From assembly GCA_903870275.1 (NCBI GenBank), contig CAIQCK010000101.1, forward strand, positions 108,412 to 172,411: a stretch of 64,000 nucleotides of DNA. The letters run 5' to 3'. Positions 50,603-62,100 of this stretch are shown here, in pieces (position 1 is the first letter of the stretch; the number at the start of each line of letters is the position of its first letter). The DNA comes from an uncultured bacterium. GTDB taxonomy: Bacteria; Verrucomicrobiota; Verrucomicrobiia; CAIQCK01. The position numbers and the translations under genes are program-made. The notes below the pieces were generated by a model. It did not search any database. It had not been told where the DNA came from and was given only the letters and a program-made list of their open reading frames with translations.

Positions 50603-50642
50603 TTGGGAAGTCTGATTTCCCAAATGGGAAGCGTGTTTTCCC
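50603..50642. repeat. Two tandem small inverted repeats, 21-bp period
   Basis: TTGGGAA-gtctga-TTTCCCAA is followed 21 nt later by GGGAA-gcgtgt-TTTCCC. Both have the same arms and a 6-nt loop. They lie just after the unknown gene and adjoin a terminator; a dimeric operator or a pair of RNA hairpins is possible. Confidence 0.6.
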
Positions 50643-50681
50643 GCCATCCGGGCATCGGCCTGAATGGCGGGCTTCTTTTTT
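50640..50681 (+). terminator. Rho-independent terminator
   Basis: CCCGCCAT (50640-50647) pairs with ATGGCGGG (50664-50671) and is followed by CTTCTTTTTT. It closes the transcript that includes the gene ending at 50584 and perhaps the whole restriction operon. Confidence 0.8.
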
Positions 50682-50717
50682 GGGCCGCCGGTCAGATGAA
50701 GAACCGGCAGAAACGGA

Positions 50718-50921
50718 ATGCTTATGGTGAGAAAACGCTCAAATGCAATGGCCTCGGCGCGGCGGCGGAAACGCTGGAAGCAGTTTGACCCTGCCCCGTC
50801 GGTGGGGCGCTCTGAATCCCGGTTCGCAAACACTGGAACAGGGCAAGCAGTGCTCCGGCGGATGGTTTGCATAGGGCGGCTGGACGTAAGCGGGGGCACA
50901 CTCACTGCGGGGGCAACATGA
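50718..50921 (+). CDS. Small basic hypothetical protein, coupled to the next gene
   Basis: 67 aa. The N-terminus is very basic (MASARRRKRWKQ from an internal ATG at 50748); no domain is recognised. The stop overlaps the next start (ATGA at 50918), the same arrangement as the next pair, which is the main reason to consider it real. There is only a weak ribosome-binding site upstream. Confidence 0.4.
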   Translation: MLMVRKRSNAMASARRRKRWKQFDPAPSVGRSESRFANTGTGQAVLRRMVCIGRLDVSGGTLTAGAT

Positions 50922-51310
50922 TGACTTTGATGTGTAAAGCGTTTCGCGTGCGCGGCGAGGCTGACGGGCGGGTGACGTTGGAAATTGAAGAACCGGTGCC
51001 GGCGGACGCGCTGCCACGGCTTATTAAACGCACGGATGGCGCGACGAAACTCGCGGTGTCGCCGAGACATTTTGATTCGCTTGTGGCGAAAGCCGGCATC
51101 CGGCCGGTTGAGGGGTTGCCAGTCCGCTATCGCGAGACCGACCTGCTGAAGCTGACGCTTCCCACTGACGAACGGCTGCCCGTCTCGCGCACCCTCGTGC
51201 CATTGCCAACGCTTCGACCAAAGCGGTCCGCGCTAACAGTCGCAACTCCCCTGCCCCGCCTGAAGGCAAAGCACAACCGTTGCCACCACGGTGTGAACAC
51301 TCAATCATGA
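50918..51310 (+). CDS. Hypothetical protein, possible DNA-binding accessory of a mobile element
   Basis: 130 aa. Mixed composition with LTLEIEEPVPADALPRLI-like and KLAVSPRHFDSLVAKAGI segments; the latter could be a small HTH of the excisionase kind (SPRHFDSLVAKAGIRPVEGL), followed by a basic Pro-rich tail. Starts at an ATG preceded by CGGGGGC and ends by overlapping the next start (ATGA at 51307). It sits together with a replication-initiator-like HTH gene, which suggests a phage or plasmid-derived module. Function not established. Confidence 0.55.
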   Translation: MMTLMCKAFRVRGEADGRVTLEIEEPVPADALPRLIKRTDGATKLAVSPRHFDSLVAKAGIRPVEGLPVRYRETDLLKLTLPTDERLPVSRTLVPLPTLRPKRSALTVATPLPRLKAKHNRCHHGVNTQS

Positions 51311-51933
51311 GTCGCGCACCCTACAATTTCTCGTTTGCACCAGTGCCGAACTGGCTCATGCGGCGCGCCGAGGTTTCTGCGACCGGCAAACTAATCTACG
51401 GGCGTCTTCGTCAGTATGCGACCACCAGCGGCCAAGCATGGCCATCCCACAAGACACTTGCCAAAGAAGTAGGTGTTTCGCGGCGTCAAGTCATCAACGT
51501 GGTGGCGGAATTGGAGGAAGCCAAACTCGTCGTCGTAACGCGGAGCAACAACCAGAGCAACCGCTACAGCCTGCCCGAGCACGAGTGGATGGGTGGTGAA
51601 AATGCTGCACCACCCCCAGTGCAATCAGTTTCACCAGATAGTGAAACGCATTGCACCAACCCTAGTGAAGCTGGTTTCACCCAAAGAGATAATATTAAAG
51701 AGATTAAAGAAGAGAAACCCGTAGCCCCCTCTCCTCGCAAGACACGCCGCGAACGCTGGCAGATCGAGGGAGACATCAAGAGCGTCGAACGTCAGATAGA
51801 GCGCGTCCGTGCCAGAGACGTTATTTTCAACAAGCAAAAACTGAGTAACGAGTTGACGCAGGAGGGACAGATGAAGTTGCAGAAGCTCAGGAAGCGGCGG
51901 CAAGAACTCGAAACTGAATTGTTGGACGCATGA
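51307..51933 (+). CDS. Helix-turn-helix protein (phage or plasmid replication-initiator-like)
   Basis: 208 aa. N-terminal domain: YNFSFAPVPNWLMRRAEVSA, GKLIYGRLRQYATTSGQAWP, SHKTLAKEVGVSRRQVINVV and LEEAKLVVVTRSNNQSNRYS, the standard HTH_36-type winged helix found in replication-initiation and conjugative-element proteins. A linker leads to a C-terminal coiled coil (SVERQIERVRARD, KLQKLRKRRQELETELL). It is coupled to the preceding gene. This supports a mobile-element origin of the region between the restriction operon and the giant gene. Confidence 0.75.
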   Translation: MSRAPYNFSFAPVPNWLMRRAEVSATGKLIYGRLRQYATTSGQAWPSHKTLAKEVGVSRRQVINVVAELEEAKLVVVTRSNNQSNRYSLPEHEWMGGENAAPPPVQSVSPDSETHCTNPSEAGFTQRDNIKEIKEEKPVAPSPRKTRRERWQIEGDIKSVERQIERVRARDVIFNKQKLSNELTQEGQMKLQKLRKRRQELETELLDA

Positions 51934-51940
51934 AAAGACC

Positions 51941-52745
51941 GCACGATGAACACGGCACTTACGTCGGTAAGTGAAGATAAATGAAGATGTTTTGAAAAAG
52001 CGACTGCTGAGGTCAACCAATGATGGACGGAAGACGACGGCAAGAGTTGAGGCGCAAAACGCGGGCGCGAATCCAACTGTTATTTGCAAACACTTGCGAA
52101 GCTAAACTGGTGAAAACTGGTGAAACCCTGAGAGCTTCCAATTCATTTTGCGCGCACGATGAACACGCGACTTACAACGACGAAATGACTGGAAATGGTG
52201 AACTTTTGAAAAAGCGACTTTTGACTTCGGGCGAGCGAGGACTGAGCGGGCGCGAATCCAACTGTCGTTTGCAAGGACTTACGTGGCTAAACTGACTCTA
52301 AATGACTGCATTTCCCAAATGCACGGGCACGGATCGAAATGTCATTTGCAAGCACTTGCGGAGATCAAATGACGAAAAATGACGAAACTCAGCGAAAAGC
52401 CGTCAACTTTCAGCCGTCAGCCAGAAGCCGAAGCGACCGATGAACCGAGTCTGAAGAATCGGGACCCGCGTTACGATGGATACGGGACTTGCGACGACGA
52501 AATGACGAAAATGACGAACTCTTGAAAAGGTGGTCGCTGAGGTCAGACGACGGCGGACGCAAGCCGGTGGCAAGGATGAGCGGAAATTACGAAGCACCTG
52601 GCGCACACGAAAAATGAAACGGCAGTGCAGTGATCTCTTCAACTGGGGGGGAGCGGTTTCATTTTGCACGTACGATGAACACGCGGCTTACGAAGACGAA
52701 ATGGCTGAAAATGGCGAACTCGTTGAAAGTGCAACCGACGAAAAC
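51941..52745. repeat. Diverged repeat array without a convincing gene
   Basis: Four related segments begin near 51941, 52153, 52471 and 52669; each has ACGATGAACACG-like sequence followed by a CTTACGACGACGAAATGAC-like sequence. A second unit (CGAATCCAACTG...TTTGCAA...ACTTGCG) occurs near 52067, 52249 and 52325. Between 51934 and 53153 no conserved protein is recognisable; two short open frames share a DEHAxYxDEM-like peptide only because they overlap these repeats. Purpose unknown: decayed repeats, a non-coding array or an old replication origin are all possible. Confidence 0.6.
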
Positions 52746-53153
52746 GAGGGATCGGAAACGAGGATACGGCAACGGCGGAGCGGCGAACCATCTAAGGTTT
52801 TCTCCTATGCAAAACTCAGGCTGGTTAATGCTGGACAAAACTGTTCAGGGGAGCGTTAAGATCATAAGTAGTTGGCCTTGAAGGTCGTGTCGAATTTTTG
52901 CACGAAGACACCAGCAAATAACGGCGTTGGGCTACGTCAGCGGTAAAAATGCTTTTACGCCACCGAGCGCAACGACCGGTCACCGTTGAAGGCGGTGTTT
53001 GCTGGCTAAGGAGTCCATGAACAAGTGCTTCGATCATGAGTCGAAGATGACACACGGAAAGATGTCTTCACTGTTTCCGCTTGTGTTTTCATGCCTTGCG
53101 GGCTGGCGCCCGCGCTCGAACTCTGCAAGCGGCGCAGACAAGGGGAAGAAATT

Positions 53154-56100
53154 ATGACAGGGCGGAGTTCGGATTTCAATCTGGCTCCTGACTTTCGTAA
53201 AACCAGTGCTGTTAGACGGTCCGTTTTCCTCCTTAAAGCCGTTCTTGTTTCGATCCTGACGTTCTTGTTCCTCCAAGAGGCGTCGGGCGATCCTGCCACT
53301 TCAGATCATGCTCAGGCAGCGGTTAGAGGCTGGCTTCGAATGGAGCGAATCCCGCTGCAAACGACCGTGGGGCAGAAGATTAAACGGGCGGAGACCTTCA
53401 AGGATGCGACGGGAACGGCGCTTTACCATGTGGTCTATTTGGATCCCGACGGCTTTATCATCGTGCCGGCGGACGACCTCGTCGAGCCGGTCATTGCCTT
53501 CGCCCCCCGCGGCAGGTTCGACCCATCCACCACGAACCCTTTGGGCGCGCTGGTCAGCCGGGATCTGCCTGCCCGAATCGCGAAAGCCCGAGGTGTCAAG
53601 GCGGCCCAAGCGCAAGGCCCGCACCTGGCCGCCAGAAACAAATGGGAGCAGCTCAAAAGCGTGGATCAGTTGCCTCCCCCGGCTTCTGGCAACCTCTCAA
53701 GCGTTTCGGATGTCCGGGTCGCGCCTCTGACCCTGACGATGTGGGATCAGTCCACAGTTGGTGCCGATTACGCATGCTACAACTACTACACGCCGCCATA
53801 TGCCGACGGGAATGCTGCGAATGATGTTTGCGGGTGTGTTGCCACAGCCATGGCCCAGCTCATGCGATTCTGGCAGTATCCAACCGGCAACGTTGGCACA
53901 AACGCCTTCTCGATCCAGGTCAACGGCGTGTCCCAGAACCGGAATCTTCGCGGCGGCGACGGGGCCGGAGGTCCTTATATCTGGACCAATATGGTCCTGA
54001 ACCCGAACGGTTTGACGAACGCGCAGTGCCAAGCCATCGGCGCGCTGTGCGCCGATGCCGGTGTTGTCTCTCATATGCAATACACGGCAGGTAACTCAGG
54101 AGCGTGGTTAATTGACGCCAAGAGCGCGTTGCTCAACACGTTTTATTACACATCGGCTGTTCATGGTGGTTCCATACATGGCGGGACGGACATCGGTTCC
54201 GGACTGACCGGCATGGTGAATCCCAACCTGGATGCCGGTTGCCCTGTTTTGTTTGGTATCAGAAGCACAACAAGCGGCTCCGCTCACGCCATCGTTTGTG
54301 ATGGATACGGCTACAATCTATCCACCCTCTACCATCATCTGAACCTTGGTTGGGGTGGGGCGTCCACCGCTTGGTACAATCTGCCCAACATTGGCACCGG
54401 TTACAATTTCAACATGGTGGACGATTGCGTCTATAATGTATGGACAAATGGAACAGGCGAGATCATCAGCGGGCGCGTGACGGACAATGGTGGAGTTCCC
54501 CTCTCGGGGGTAGTGGTAACAGCCACGCGCTCCGGCGGAGGAACCTATACGGCAACCAGCAATGCCAAGGGAATCTACGCCCTCGCGGCAATTCCTTCTT
54601 CCTCCCAGTATACGATTGGCGCAAGCCAGACCGGTTACTATTTCACGAACCAGATCATCACCACAGGTCACTCCACAGACTTTGCCTTCAGTTCCGGAAA
54701 TCAATGGGCTGTTAATTTCAGTTCGAACGATCCTAACGATCCAACCGGTTTCTTGGCAACCGCCGTGAGCACTTCCGAAATTGATCTTGCTTGGGGACAG
54801 GATGTTTCCAACGACAATGTCATGGTGGCGTGGAATACCAGTTCCACTTTCGGGACGCCGTCAGGCACATACCCCGTCGGCGGCTCGATACCCGGAGGCG
54901 GCACTGTCCTCTATAACGGCAGTGCCACAAATGTACCTCACACCGGGCTGACTGCCGGGACAACGTATTATTACAAGGCGTGGTCTGTGCTGGGAGGCCC
55001 CACCTACTCAACCGGTCTTCAAACCGCAGCCACGACCCCAACCCCTTCGACAACCAATGTTATTAGCGGGGTTACGGTCAACTACCAAGGCGCTTACATG
55101 GTTGGCACCAACAGCGGGTTCAACGGCCTGATCGTCACCAACGCGGGCGTGTTGACCTCCAGCAATGGCGTCATCGGCAACTCGGTCATCGCCAGCACCA
55201 ACTACGCGCTGGTGACGGGCGCCGGCTCGCTCTGGAGCAACAGCGGCTCTCTTTCTGTTGGCAGCACGGGTTCTTTCAACCAATTGACCATCAGCAACAC
55301 GGGCCAGGTTGCCGACAGCAGTGGCTATATTGGCTACGACAGCGCGGCCAGCAACAATTCGGTCTTGATAACCGGTGCTGGCTCGCTGTGGAGCAACAGC
55401 GGCGGTGTGTATGTTGGATATAGCGGCTCCAGCAACAGCTTGACGATTGTTAACAGTGGACAGGTGGTCAACAGCGCTTCCAATAGCTACATTGGCTACA
55501 ACGCCAGCGCTGACAACAACGCGGTTCTGGTCTCCGGTTCCGGCTCGGTCTGGACTAATAGCAGCATTTTGTATGTCGGTTACAATGGATCGAGCAACCG
55601 ATTGACGATCACCAACGGAGGGCGCGTGTTCGACAACAGCACTTACATCGGGTTTAACGCCGGATCCAGCAGCAACTCGGTGCTGGTCAGCGGCAGTGGC
55701 TCGCTCTGGAATAACAGTGGCTCTCTGTATGTTAGCGATGACAACAACTTTGGCAACAACGTGACTATTGCCAACAGCGGCCAAGTATTCAGCAGCGGTG
55801 GCTACATCGGCAGCTTCTCCAGCAGCAGTAGCAACAACTGGGTTCTGGTCACTGGCCCAGGCTCGATCTGGAGCAACAGTGGCACCTTGACTGTTGGCAA
55901 CGTCGGCTCCGGCAATGGCCTGACGATTACCAACGGTGGCCAAGTGTTCAGCAGCGGTGGCTACATCGGCAATTCCGGCAGCGCCAGCAATAACTGGGTG
56001 TTGGTTACAGGCACCGGCTCAATTTGGAACAGCAAGAGTCTATATATCGGATTTAATGGGTCCCTCAACAGTTTGACGCTCACCAACGGCGGCGCAGTGT

Positions 56101-59100
56101 CCGCCACCAACGTCGTCATCGGCTACAGTAATTCTATTGGCAACGTCATTTCTGTTTCTGTCGGAAATCTTTACGCAACCAACGCTGCTGGCACCGGTAC
56201 ACTCGACGTTCGCAACGGCGCGTTGACGTTCAACAGCGGCACAGTCGTCGTCAACCGACTTTACCTCACCAACAAGAGCAGCAGTGTCATGACTTTCAAC
56301 GGCGGCATGCTCAACAGCGGCGGCAGCACGGTCAATAACGGCTCGCTGTTTCAGGTTGGCAACGGTATCAGCACAGCCACGCTGAATCTGCTTGGCGGCG
56401 CGCACAGCTTTGCCAACAGTCTTTTCATCAACACCAACGCCGCGCTTATCGGCACCGGTGCCATCACCGGTTCTATCACCGATGCCGGCCTTATCGCCCC
56501 CGGAAACTCCAATTCCCTGGGTTTCATCACCGACACGGGCAACCTGACGATGCTTGGTAACGGGGTAATGACGATGGAACTGGGCGGCACCAACACGTGG
56601 CTCTACGACCAGTTCGATCTGACCGGCACGTTCACCTTCGGCGGCACGCTGAACGTGTTGCTGGTGAACAGCTACACGCCACAATTGGGTGATCAGTTCA
56701 ACCTTTTCGGCTTCAGCAGCGCCGCCGGCTCGTTCAGCCAGATCAACCTGCCTACGCTTTCGCCGACGCTGTATTGGAACACCAGCTTGCTCTACAGCAG
56801 TGGCGAGATCTTTGCCGATGCGAACATCGCTCCCTCACTGACCAATGTGGTGGTTATCAGTGGGTTCAGTTCCAACTACCCCGGCACCTACATGATGGGC
56901 AGCAACAGCGCATTTAACGGGTTGATCGTTACCAACGCGGGCGTGTTGACCGCCAGTGCGGGCGTCGTGGGTAACTCGGCGGCCTCCAGCAGCAACTACG
57001 TGCTGGTGACCGGCGCCGGATCGCTTTGGAGCAACAGCGGCACTCTTTCTGTAGGCGGCACGGGTTCGTTTAACCAATTGATCATCAGCAACACGGGCCG
57101 TGTTGCCGACAGTAGCGGTTATGTGGGTTATGATGGCGCTGCCGGCAACAATTCGGTTTCGGTGATTGGTCCCGGCTCGGTTTGGAGCAACAGCAGCGAT
57201 TTGAACATCGGCTACTCTGGTTCTGGCAATGGTCTGACCATCTCCGGTGGCGGCCAGGTGTTCAACAATTGGGGTTACATCGGCTACAATTCTTCCAGCG
57301 GCAACAACGCCGTGCTGATCAGCGGCATCGGCTCGCTATGGAACAACAGCGGCTCGCTTCGCCTCGGTCACGGCATCAGTTCCTCCAACCAGCTTACGAT
57401 CCTGAACGGTGGCGCGGTCAACGACGGCTTCGGCTACATCGGCGGTGACGGCTCCAGCAGCAACAACGCCGTGTGGGTCAGCGGCGCTGGCTCCGTCTGG
57501 AATAATACCAACGATCTCTACGTTGGCGACTACGGCTCTTTCAACCAGCTTGCAATCTTGAACGGTGGCGTGGTCAGCAACCGCCTCGGCATGTTTGGCT
57601 GCCATGCCTCCAGCAGCAACAACGTTGTGTTGGTTGGCGGAACCGGCTCGCTTTGGTACAATAGTCTCACGCTTTACGTCGGCTACTCCGGCGTCAGCAA
57701 CCAACTGACTGTCGCCGGCGGGGGAACGGTCGCCACCCCTGGATTGACCGTCGGCGTGCAGGCTCCTTCTTTCGGTAACACGGTTCTCGTCAACGGCGGC
57801 AACGTGATCGTCACCAACTCGACCGTCAACGGCTTGCTTGATGTGCGCAACGGCGCGTTGGCGCTCAACAGCGGCACCGTCACGGTCAATCGGTTGTACG
57901 CCACCAACCTGGCCAACAGCGTCGTCACTATCAACGGCGGCACGCTCAACAGCGGCGGCAGCGCGGTCAACAACAGCTCGCTGTTTCAGGTTGGCAACGG
58001 TGTCAGTGCTGCCGCGCTGAATCTGCTTGGCGGCGCGCACAGCTTTGCCAACGGCCTCTTCATTAACACCAACGCCGCGCTCATCGGCACCGGCACCATC
58101 ACCGGCGCCATTACCGATGCTGGCCTCATCGCCCCCGGCAACTCAAATTCCCTGGGTGTCATCACCGACACGGGCAACTTGACGATGCTTGGTAACGGGG
58201 CAATGACGATGGAACTGGGCGGCACCAACACGTGGCTCTACGACCAGTTCGATCTGACCGGCACGTTCACCTTCGGCGGCACGCTGAACGTGTTGCTGGT
58301 GAACGGCTACACGCCACAATTGGGTGATCAGTTCAACCTGTTTGACTTCGGCAGTGCCAACGGCGTTTTCAACCAAATTAATCTGCCGGCTCTTTCGAGT
58401 CAGCTAGTGTGGAACACCAACTTGCTCTACAGCAGCGGCGTGATCTTTGCCGATACGAACAGCGCTCCCTTACTGACCAATGTGGTGATTATCAGTGGGT
58501 TCAGCTCCAACTACTCCGGCACCTACATGGTAGGCAACAACAGCGCGCTCAATGGATTGATCGTTACCAACGCGGGCGTGCTGACTGCCAGTGCGGGCGT
58601 CGTGGGCAACTCGGCGGCCTCCAGCAGCAACTACGTGCTGGTGACCGGCGCGGGATCGCTTTGGAGCAACAGCGGCACTCTTTACGTAGGCAGGACGGGT
58701 TCGTTCAACCAGTTGATCATCAGCAACACGGGCCGGGTTACCGACAGCAGCGGCTACATTGGTTATGATGCGGCTGCCAGCAACAACTCGGCTCAAGTCA
58801 CAAGCCCCGGCTCGGTGTGGAGCAACAGCAGCTATTTATATGTCGGCTACAACGGCGCTGGCAACAGCCTGGTCGTCACCGCCGGCGGGCGTGTAACCAA
58901 CTCCAGCGGCTATATCGGCTACAACGCCAGCGCGAGCAACAACACGGTACTGGTCAGTGATGCCGGATCGCTTTGGAACAACAGCGGCAACGTTTATGTT
59001 GGCAACTCGGGTTCAGGCAACCAATTGATCATTACCAACGGCGCGGTTGTGACGAACATGATAGGTTACCTGGGCAACAACTCCAGCGCGAGCAACAACA

Positions 59101-62100
59101 CGGTGTTAGTGATCGGTCCCGGCTCTGTTTGGAACAACACCAGCAACGTTTATGTTGGCAACTCGGGTTCAGGCAACCAATTGATCATTACCAACGGCGG
59201 ACGTGTAACCAACTCCAGCGGCTACATCGGCTACAACGCCAGCGCGAGCAACAACACGGTACTGGTCAGTGATGCCGGATCACTTTGGAACAACAGCGGC
59301 AACGTTTATGTGGGCAACTCGGGTTCAGGCAACCAATTGATCATTACCAACGGCGCGGTTGTGACGAACATGATAGGTTACGTGGGCTACAACTCCAGCG
59401 CGAGCAACAACGCGGTGCTGGTGAGCGGCACCGGCTCGGTTTGGAACAACGCCAGCAACCTTTATGTAGGCAACTTGGGTTCGGGCAATCAATTAACGAT
59501 CACCTACGGCGCGGCTGTGACGAACAACATAATTGCCTATGTGGGATTCAGCATCAGCGCGAGCAATAACATGGTGTTGGTGAGCGGCACCGGCTCGGTT
59601 TGGAACAGCACCGGCAAAACGTCAAATGGCGTTTACTTCACCAGTCTCTATTTGGGCTACTCGAGTCCGAGCAATCAACTGACAATCGCGGATGGCGGTA
59701 CAGTAAGAGACTGCGGCATCGTCATGGGATACTCAACCAGCTCTGTGAACAACGCCATCGTGGTGAACGGCGGCAATCTCTTCGTGAACAGCTATTCTTG
59801 GAGCGCCCTTGATGTGCGCCGCGGTTCGTTGACTCTCAACAGCGGCACCGTCACGGTGAGCCAGCTGCTGGCGACCAACGGCTCTAGCAGTATTGTCAGC
59901 TTCAACGGCGGCACGCTCAACAGCAGCAATACGACAATCAACAATGGCAATGTCTTTGTTGTCGGCGGCGACACCGGCACCGGCGCAACGCTCGGTTTAT
60001 TTGGAGGCACTCACTTGTTTAACAACGGCCTGATCATCGGCAACAGCGGCGCTGGCAATCAGATGCAAGTTAGCAGCGGAGGATTGGTTCTGACAACCAA
60101 TCTTGTTATTGGCGCTCTGGACGGTGCGACTGGCAACGGGGTGTTGTTGAGCAATGGCAATCTGATGGTTTCAGACGGCGCAGGCGGGGGCGTGCTCGAC
60201 GTTCGTTACGGCCGCTTCACGTTCAACGGCGGCACCGCCACGGTGGATCGGCTTCTGCTAACCAACGGCGCTAATAGTGTGTTCGGTTTCAACGGCGGTC
60301 GTCTGAACACGGCCGGCAGCATGGTCTCCGATGGGGTGATATTTACCGTTGGAGACGGGACACAGTCGGCGACGTTGAACCTGCTGGGCGGCAACCACAG
60401 TTTTGCCAATGGCTTGGTCGTTTCCAGCAACGGCGTGCTGGCTGGAGCAGGAACCTTGCTTTCCGGCGGCTTTACCACAACCAATTTTGGCACCATCGCC
60501 GTGGGTGTGCTGGACCAAGTGCCTGGCGGACTGACTAATGTCGGGAATCTGGTGCAGGCCACCGGTTCAGTGTTGGAATTGGGCATTGGGCGGAAGCAGG
60601 GGTTGGATTTTGGGTTTCTCCAGGTGCAGGGCACCGCGCTGTTGGGCGGGCGGCTGGACGTGGCATTGAGTCCGCTTTACCTGGACGCGGGCGGTGTGTT
60701 GGGGGCGACCGACGTGTTTACAGTGTTGACGGCGAATGCGCCGCTGGCCGGCGTTTTCAGTAACGTGGCCAGCGGCTCGCAACTGAGTTCCATCGAACAA
60801 TTTGCGTCGTTTACAGTCAACTACCCGGACAGCAACTTGGTTTTGAGCGGCTTTCAAAACGCAGCGGAATTGGAGGCGCTGGTGGTTACCAACCTCTACA
60901 CAACCAACGGATTACTGGTGGGCAGCATCGCGGCAAATAACCAACTGATGGTAACTAATGGCGGAGTGCTGGTCAGTACGGTGGCGGTTTTGGGCAGGAT
61001 GGCCGGCAGCAGCAACAACACCGCGCTGGTAACGGGCAGCGGGGCGATCTGGAATGATGCCGGATTGTTGCGGGTTGGCAACTTTGGATCGGGCAACCAG
61101 TTAATGGTGGCCGGGAGCGGTCATGTGTTGAGCGCAGAGGGTGCGGTGGGTTGGGCTACGGGTGCCTACAATAATGTGGTTACAGTGACCGGGAGCAACT
61201 CGGTCTGGAGTAATGCGAACGGTTTCTCTGTCGGTTATGGAGGTTCGTTCAACCAGTTGACGATTACCAATGCTGGTTGGCTCCTTGCGGGAACCGGTTA
61301 CGTGGGCTATGCGAGCAGCGCGAATAACAACGCGGTGCTGGTAAGTGGCGCCGGGTCGATCTGGAGCAACACTCATGGTTTGTTCGTTGGCTATGGTGGC
61401 GGATTCAACCAGTTGACGATCACCAACGCTGGCTACGTTTTCGCGACGACTGGCTACATAGGCTATACAACCGGCGCAGGCACGAACGTGGTGTCGATCG
61501 GCGGTGTCGGCTCCGTTTGGCGCAACGTTTCCGATCTTGATGTGGGTTATTCCGGCTCAGGCAACCAATTGACGATTACCAACGGCGGCCGAGTATTGGA
61601 CCAGTCCGGCTACGGTTATCTGGGATACAACGCCGGCGCCAACAACAACGCAGTACTGGTCAGCGATGTTGGCTCGTATTGGAGTAACTTCTACTCTGTC
61701 TATGTGGGCTACTCGGGTTCGGGCAATCTATTGACCATTACCAACGGCGGCCGAGTATTGGACCAATACGGTTCCGGGTATCTGGGATACAACGCCAGCG
61801 CAAGCAACAACGCGGTGCAGGTCAATGGCGTCGGCTCGCTCTGGAGCAACAACTACGATCTCAACGTGGGTTACTCCGGCTCGGGTAATCAATTGGTCAT
61901 TACCAACGGCGGCCAAGTATTGGACCAAACCGGCTACGGTTATCTGGGATACAACGCCAGCGCCAGCAACAACGCGGTGCTGGTCAGTGGTGTCGGCTCG
62001 CTCTGGAGCAACTACTACTCTCTTTACGTGGGCTACGGCGGCTCGTCCAACACACTTGCAATTTTCAACGGGGGACAGGTGGTGAGCGGCAGCTCAATCG

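Noticed and set aside
52020..52859. Two short open frames sharing a DEHAxYxDEM peptide
   Set aside because: They overlap repeated DNA units and lack ribosome-binding sites or known relatives; the shared peptide follows from the DNA repeat.
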